DNA of 64,000 nucleotides from Microcebus murinus (lineage: Eukaryota; Chordata; Mammalia; Primates; Cheirogaleidae): NCBI RefSeq assembly GCF_040939455.1, contig NC_134109.1:37713501-37777500 (forward strand). The letters run 5' to 3'. Position numbers and translations under genes: made by a program. Every line of letters starts with the position of its first letter. Within the stretch, counting starts at the first letter, position 1. The notes below the pieces were generated by a model. That model saw only the letters and a list, made by a program, of their open reading frames with translations, searched no databases and was not told where the DNA came from. Of the stretch, positions 58,250 through 64,000 are shown one piece after another.

Positions 58250-58702
58250 GTAAGAACCTGCCATGCAGATGTGACCAGCATGGACTAAGGGGAGAGAAGA
58301 CAACTATCACCTCTAGAATCTAAGTGGTCTTGATCACCTTGATCACAACTGTGATTCTCCAGAAAGTGTAATAGAATTCAGAGGAGCAATTTTTTTTTCA
58401 AAGGGGCATCTGGTAGGATTGAGCAAAAAAGGTGAACTCTGGTTTAGGATTTTCAAAACAGGTAATACAAGAGGAATAATTTCTAGTCCACAAAATTTAG
58501 CTAGGGCCACCAATATTCATCAAGTTGGAGGCAAAATTTCTGTTCTCTAGAAACATGGACAATTTTGAAGTTTTGAGTTTATGGGGTAGGGTGTAAATGG
58601 CAAAACACCAAGAACGCTCTGCCTTTCCTCCCATCATTCAAGATTCTGCACCCCACCCACCCACATGGGTGCCGTCATTCAGGAGCTCCTTCCTTAAGAG
58701 TT
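58250..58702. other. Non-coding stretch
   Basis: No gene or confident repeat. Confidence 0.4.
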
Positions 58703-58710
58703 AAGCAGTA

Positions 58711-59016
58711 GTCTAGGTATAGTGACTCATGCCTATAATCCCAACACTTTGGGAAGCTGAGGCAGAAGAATTGCTTGAGACCAGGAGTTTGAGACCAGCC
58801 TGGGAAACAGCGAGACACCACCTTTACAAAAATAAAAAAAAAAAAATAGTTGGGCACCATGTTGTGTGCCCATAATCCTAGCTACTCAGGAGGCTGAGGT
58901 GGGAGGATCACTTGGGCCCAGCAGTTCAAGATTACAGAATGCTATGATCAGACCACTAAACTCCAGCCTACCTGACAGAGCGAGCCCATCTCAAAAAGAA
59001 AAAAAAGGGAAAAAAA
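58711..59016 (+). mobile_element. AluJ-type, full length
   Basis: Both monomers are present in sense orientation, with an A run in the linker (58838-58850) and an interrupted A tail. Short target copies AAGCAGTA lie at 58703-58710 and 59017-59024. The minus-strand ORF at 58675-58860 is a shadow of this Alu. Confidence 0.9.
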
Positions 59017-59024
59017 AGCAGTAT

Positions 59025-60180
59025 AGAGAAATAAGTTTGAAATAGTGGAAGGGATGAGGATCATTGATGAGGGCGGCGATTGTAGAATGTTAGTGCATTG
59101 CACTTTACATTGCTAGAGTTGAATTGTGGGTTTTACCGCCTAGTGGTATGAGGAAGTGTAATAAACCTCTAGTTTAAAAAGAAACACGCAGAGAGGGCAG
59201 ACTTCTTCACCTCGAAGAATGTGCTCCAGCATTTGTGATTTACACAAAGACTCTAAGAGGAGTGCACGATCCCTCTTTGCCATAGCTCAATAAGGCGGGC
59301 AAGCCAAGCAGAGAGCATGCAAGCCCTAAGCATTTATGCTTTTCCATCGATGGTCTCCAGACAAAGCAAGCATACTCACTATTCCTGTCATCTTTTTATC
59401 TTCAAGGTCCTCCTTTGAAACTCAAATGAGTCACTTGGAAAGTGAGTTCTCCATGAACACATCAAAGATCCAGTTTCCACATAAACAAATTCCTGCCCAC
59501 CTCACCCTAAACTCTTCCAAACTCCACTGGTCGTGTATGCCCCTCCCCGTGCCAGCTCCTCCGAGGGTGTCTAGACGGCTCCATCTTTATTACCACTACT
59601 CCATAAGCCCCCTGGGGCCAGGCACATGACATTCTTTTTCAGTCCATCCTGTAATGTCGCCTCATACTCAGTACTGAGTAAAGGGTTATTAATTTAATAT
59701 GGTTTAATGATATGGAGTAGAAGGGAAAATAGAAGGCTAATAAAATAGGTTTCTCAATGCTTTGGGGGGTTTTTGCCCTTTGGAATTCCTGTTTCAGCGA
59801 TTCCCACCGTCCTTGACTGTCTCCAGAGGCACTGTGTACAGAGTGAACCAGTTGTCTACTCAGGTATAACAAACCTCATTGTTTCTGCACTTTCCCTGAA
59901 AAGCCAGGACAAACAATTGCTATGATTCCCTCAGACAGAGGCAGCTATTCCTGGAGCTCACTGACGGCACCAAACCCAGTCTGCTCACCCTGTGACAGCC
60001 ACCCAGCAGGCTGCCTTGCGTAACACGCTTCCCGTCATGTGCGACGGCTGATCCGCGCAGGTATTCGGCACCAAAATCTGTGCCTGGTCCCAGTCTCCTC
60101 AGACCCCTGCACCACTTGCAACTCTACTCGGGTTCACGGAAACCAGCTACTCCCCTACATGTTCTCTCAGGGTACTCGTT
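59025..60180. other. 1.2 kb non-coding
   Basis: No gene accepted. An acceptor-like tract ends at 59407 (CATCTTTTTATCTTCAAG). 59560-59690 faintly resembles an L2 3' end. 60018-60072 holds a small CpG cluster. Confidence 0.4.
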
Positions 60181-60184
60181 ATGA

Positions 60185-60290
60185 GCCTGACTTTATCAGC
60201 TGTAAAATAAGAATAGTAACTACCTCAGAGGGTGATTGGACACGCAGAGTAAATATGATGTGTGAATCTACTTTAACAGTCTAAGATACT
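60185..60290 (+). repeat. MIR fragment
   Basis: TTTATCAGCTGTAAAATAAG, AATAGTAACTACCTCAGAGG and the spacing that follows fit MIR. Confidence 0.65.
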
Positions 60291-61040
60291 ATACCAATAA
60301 TAGTTGATAGTAACCAATAATGTTACACTTTTTCCAACTTTCAATTCTGTGTTTATATCCTGGAAGTGTTACCGTCTAGAGGAACGTGTCATGACGACAG
60401 TTACATTGTAAGAACAATGGAACCTTTATCAGGCAAGGTGGGTTGAAGAGAAAGTAGAGGTATGGAGAAATTTAATAGCCTAAGATAAAGTGATGGGGAG
60501 CCTGAACTAGGACAGGAGAAATAGGGAAGGAAAGGAGGAAGGCGATTTTTAAAAAGGCATAAAGGAAGAATTTTTAAGAATAGTCTTTAGGAATCGAAGG
60601 TGACTCTGAGATCACAAAATAGTATTTTTGAACTATCCCAGGTCCAGCACTTCCAGATGAAGTGAGAGACTGCCTGGAGCTGCTTTATGCAGTATTGTGA
60701 CCACATGCCACAGGTGGTTATCAAGCTCTGGAAACGCAGCTAGCCCCACTTCACTTGTGCTACAAGTGTAAACCACTCCTGATTTCAAAGATCTGAGAAA
60801 AGGAATGCAAATCATCTCAATAATTTTATACTTATTACATGCTGAAATATTTTATATATGTTTGAAAATATCTTAAATGTAACCTAAGTTAATTTCACCT
60901 GTTTCACTTTACTATTTTCATGCAGCTACTAGAGAAATTTAAAACATAGGTGTGACTGGCTTTATGTTCTTGTTGAACTGCACTGGTCTAGCATATGATT
61001 CTCAACAAAATCACGATGGAACTTTTTCCATCTAGACATC
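60291..61040. other. Non-coding stretch
   Basis: No gene or confident repeat. Confidence 0.4.
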
Positions 61041-61044
61041 CCAG

Positions 61045-61250
61045 AGGTTTCTCCCCAGCCTCTTGAATCAGCACAAACTGGAGGGAGTCTCTGTATTTTT
61101 AAGCTCCCCAGTGATCACAAGGGCTATAGAATTTCCACACTGGAACATAGTGAGTGTGCTCAAGCTTTATTTGAGTCTGTGCATGCATCAGCTGGGGAGC
61201 TCATTAAGCAGCAGATTCCAACCCCGGAGATTCTGGTGAGCTAGCCCCAG
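61045..61250 (+). repeat. MER5-like hAT relics
   Basis: Two adjacent pieces, 61070-61140 (AATCAGCACAAACTGGAGGG) and 61165-61245 (TGCATGCATCAGCTGGGGAG, CAGCAGATTCCAACCCCGGA), resemble MER5-type sequence. No termini were found. Confidence 0.5.
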
Positions 61251-61579
61251 GGATGCCTCAGGTCCTCGCTGAGCTCATGCACAAAGCTCCACACACGATC
61301 TGGTACAGGTGACCCAACGACCACATTTGAAGAAACAACTCTAGGAGTAGGAAGAGCTCTGTTACCCAATAGGCAGATTAAGAACACCTTCCAGTACTGT
61401 GCCAACAAAGCAGGGGCACAAAATGGGAAGGGGGGATAGGGAAATGAAAGGATTTGGCATTTCACATTCCAAAATAATCTTATAGGAAATCAAAACTGTT
61501 TATCTAACTTTTACTTACACGTTGATGTAGAATTTTCTTCTGTTATTGTGAATCACACGACGAGGGGTTAGTACAATAA

Positions 61580-61585
<6 letters not shown>

Positions 61586-61616
<31 letters not shown>

Positions 61617-61931
61617 AGACAGAGTCTCACTTTGTTGCCCAGGCTAGAGTGAGTGCCGTGGCGTCAGCCTAGCTCACAGCAACCTCAAACTCCTGGGCTC
61701 AAGCGATCCTCCTGCCTCAGCCTCCTGAGTAGCTGGGACTACAGGCATGCGCCACCATGCCCGGCTAATTTTTTCTATATATATTAGTTGGCCAATTAAT
61801 TTCTTTCTATTTTTAGTAGAGACGGGGTCTTGCTCTTGCTCAGGCTGGTTTCGAACTCCTGACCTTGAGCAATCCGCCCGCCTCAGCCTCCCAGAGTGCT
61901 AGGATTACAGGCGTGAGCCACCGCGCCCGGC
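61586..61931 (-). mobile_element. Young full-length Alu with 16-bp target duplication
   Basis: The minus-strand element has a long T run (about 61582-61615), both monomers, the extended linker (ATATATATTAGTTGGCCAAT) and a clean 5' end (CCACCGCGCCCGGC). Target copies AGTACAATAATCTTTT lie at 61570-61585 and 61932-61947 without mismatch. Intact CpGs and perfect duplication mark it as the youngest insertion in the window. Confidence 0.97.
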
Positions 61932-61947
61932 AGTACAATAATCTTTT

Positions 61948-64000
61948 AAGCACTCGGGGCCTCTAAAGATCTCATTCTGGGACTAAATAATGAAAGTATT
62001 GCCTCAAAGGTGGAAGCCACTGCATCTTCTTCTGTAGGCTATTAGGGTCAGAAGGATCTACACAGCAGCCTTTCGGTTCATTAGTCCTGAAAGCAAAACA
62101 TCTCACTTTTTGGTCTTGATTTACTATTTTTGGTAAATCAGAACTTCCTCATTAAAGGTGAAAGGAACTGGTATACTTATATGAAGATAGATCTTTTAAT
62201 AGAAAATATTATCTGGCTGAAGGCCTTCAGCTCATTATATTCCCAAGTTTAGGCCCCTCTTGCAGAGTCCTAAAAAGGCCTAGCTGGTCAATACCAGAGC
62301 ACGATAATTAATACCTCAGGCAAACAACTTGCTGTCTATACAAAGTATATGTTGGACGAGAAGGCTCCAGTGCCAGTTAAAAGCGCTCCCTCCTAGAACT
62401 GCCGGGAGCCCGGGTCTAGGCCCTGATCTACATCTCTGTAGTCTGGTAACGTGCAAATCATCTAGCAACATGCAAAGCCCAAGAGCTGGAGTGGGCTGTT
62501 TTTGTTTAATTTTAAAATAGACTTCTTAAAAGGTCACAATTCCTATTTCTGTTGTGTTTTGCTTCTCCTCAGTAGCAAGTACCTTGTCATTAATGAGAGA
62601 ATTATTTTGAGCCAATTCAGAATCCTAAGATTTAATCAAATTCCAATATTACGTAGTTTAGCAAATTACTATGAAGCAGGGAGTGATTAGCAGGTCAGCA
62701 CTGTGATAAGTGGCTCTTAGTCACACCTGGGCAATTTGATAGGCCAACGCTCAGCATCAGGTGACCCCCTTTTTCTATCATTCCCCCCCATAGTCATGAT
62801 GTCATGTCTGAACACCCTGTATTTGTTGAAGTGCCCTTCTCCTTAGAACACATGGCTCTTTTTGGTCAATCAGGTCCCTGGGGTGTGTTCAGGAGAAGGA
62901 AAGAAGCTTGGGGAACATGTCAGAGCACTGGGAAAATGTACTTCTCCTCCATGATTTGGCCACAAAGCCATCCAGCTTCAGAAGGGAAGAAAAGCATTTT
63001 CTCCAACACCCAAAGTACTCCTCTGTCCAGGAATCTCACCGTCCCATCGGGACCTCTCCTCATAGCCACTCAAGTCCTAGATACTCGCGGAGGCACAGAA
63101 TTCCCTTAGATTCCCATCTTGTACTCACCTGATGGACCAGCAAGAGACATTAGGCCACTCATGACCACAAAATGTGCCAGGCAAACAAGACCACTTTGAA
63201 AGTTCAAGGGACACTGTTACTATAATAAATACGTTGGAATATCAAACATAAGAAACTATCCTAGGCCACTGTGATGTATGGTCACCCTGTATCTCCCAGT
63301 TGCCTCCTCTGCAAGACCATTTATTAATGGGCAACTGAGGCAAAGGGCACATCCATGGAAGCAGCACTTTTCCCAGAGAGGGCTCTGTCCAGAGTTTTTC
63401 CCCCAACCTCCACACCTCCCCAGGTGGCTGCCATTACTGGCACACAGACCCTACAGGAGCAAACATTGGCCAAGCAGGTTGGCTCCTTTTAATGCAAATT
63501 GAATTTCTTCTACAGAAATCTAGTTACTTCTGAAGGGGTTGCTAGTTAAGGATTATGTAGATGGAGGTGAATTTCTTAGCAAACTAGATGCAAGTGGCAT
63601 TCAATGGAAAAGGCAGGACACCAGTGAGCCACACAGTTTAGCTGAGACACTTTTATCACCAGCAACAGAGGAGCAAAAGCAAAGGTTTGCTGCCACCTGC
63701 TGGCACATATTAGTTCTTGCTAGCAGGACAACAACATCTGGGCTCAAGGCATTTGGGTGCTTCAGGATGCCTCCGGAAAGCCCAGACTCAACTCACTCAT
63801 ACCAGAGTCAGCCCACAGGACCATCATGTCAAGCATATATTGGGAACCTTCTGCACCCTAACCCGGGGGTGGGGAAGATAAAAAGATGATTCACATGAGA
63901 CTACTGCCCTTGATAAATTTAAATCTACTTCACCAGAGGGCAGAGAAGTGAGAGATACTGAGGGCAGAGATGTTGTCTAATACATCTTTGTATCTTCCAA
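61948..64000. other. 2 kb single-copy-looking DNA
   Basis: No gene accepted. Frames at 62804-63109 and 63539-63889 are moderately long. They lack a convincing start or splice border in phase, and the second spans the CTCF-like motif. Acceptor-like tracts at 62572 and 63519 are followed by early stops. Confidence 0.4.
63689..63706 (-). promoter_or_regulatory. CTCF-like motif
   Basis: GCTGCCACCTGCTGGCAC is close to the reverse complement of the CTCF consensus (CTGCCACCTNSTGG matches fully). It lies in single-copy DNA, unlike the one at 3202. Occupancy is unknown. Confidence 0.45.

Noticed and set aside
59390..59470. Good acceptor after candidate exon 4
   Set aside because: In phase 0 it gives three codons and a stop; it could be a terminal exon, but nothing supports it over chance.
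63495..63889. Acceptor-like tract at 63519 and a 116-codon frame nearby
   Set aside because: The phase 0 reading after the acceptor stops within six codons; the long frame begins at a non-ATG codon without splice support.
1..64000. CRISPR arrays, operons, ribosome-binding sites, plasmid or phage features
   Set aside because: Nothing of the kind is present; repeat content is wholly mammalian.
1..64000. tRNA, rRNA or snRNA genes
   Set aside because: No cloverleaf with A and B boxes or rRNA/snRNA core sequence was seen; MIR and Alu pieces only echo their RNA ancestors.

Overview
This is a stretch of mammalian nuclear DNA. It is AT-rich, has no compact gene order, and roughly half of it is recognisable interspersed repeats. 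The Alu copies carry an AT-rich spacer in the central linker (minus-strand reading TTGGCCAATTAATTTCTTT). The young L1 copies share a 3' UTR ending in a 'cataatatgctgaaat' type sequence. As far as I know, this pairing is typical of strepsirrhine primates, most likely a lemur. That is my inference from repeat type; no gene here names the species.

Layout. 1-4466: the 5' two-thirds of a nearly full-length L1 on the minus strand (ORF2 relic running off the left edge, ORF1 relic, GC-rich 5' UTR promoter). 4660-6489: an Alu split in its A-rich linker by an L1 with an internal inversion. 6490-28400: mostly single-copy DNA with old L2, MIR, MER5-like and MaLR (MLT1) pieces, a purine-only decamer array at 22412-22600, a 139-bp local duplication and a 145-bp inverted pair. 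28990-37540: a dense nest of L1 copies, in which one old plus-strand L1 is cut by at least four later events. 37541-46090: single-copy DNA with sparse repeats. 46090-50590: old L1 and MaLR sequence, the latter carrying a hAT-type transposon with 8-bp target duplications. 50591-57180: quiet AT-rich DNA. 57184-59024: an L1 and an AluJ in the same target site, then another AluJ. 59025-64000: single-copy DNA with MIR and MER5-like pieces, one young Alu and a CTCF-like motif.

Genes. No complete host gene is visible. Reading splice signals and frames by eye, I find a possible split gene on the plus strand. Its four better candidate coding exons are at 6802-6913, 26194-26403, 44293-44426 and 58190-58249. 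Two weaker ones are at 21781-21914 and 23478-23520. Each is open in the frame needed, has plausible AG and GT borders, and the phases join without a frameshift both with and without the two weaker exons. I do not recognise the protein. If real, the window is the interior of a gene with introns of about 14-20 kb, and nearly all the mobile elements sit in those introns. If not, the window is intergenic.

The clearest unusual biology is retrotransposition by-products: three L1 insertions with twin-priming inversions, one of them with an apparent 3' transduction; a target site used twice (three copies of one 14-bp target); and several small post-insertion duplications. Boundaries of old repeats are approximate, because no alignment could be run.
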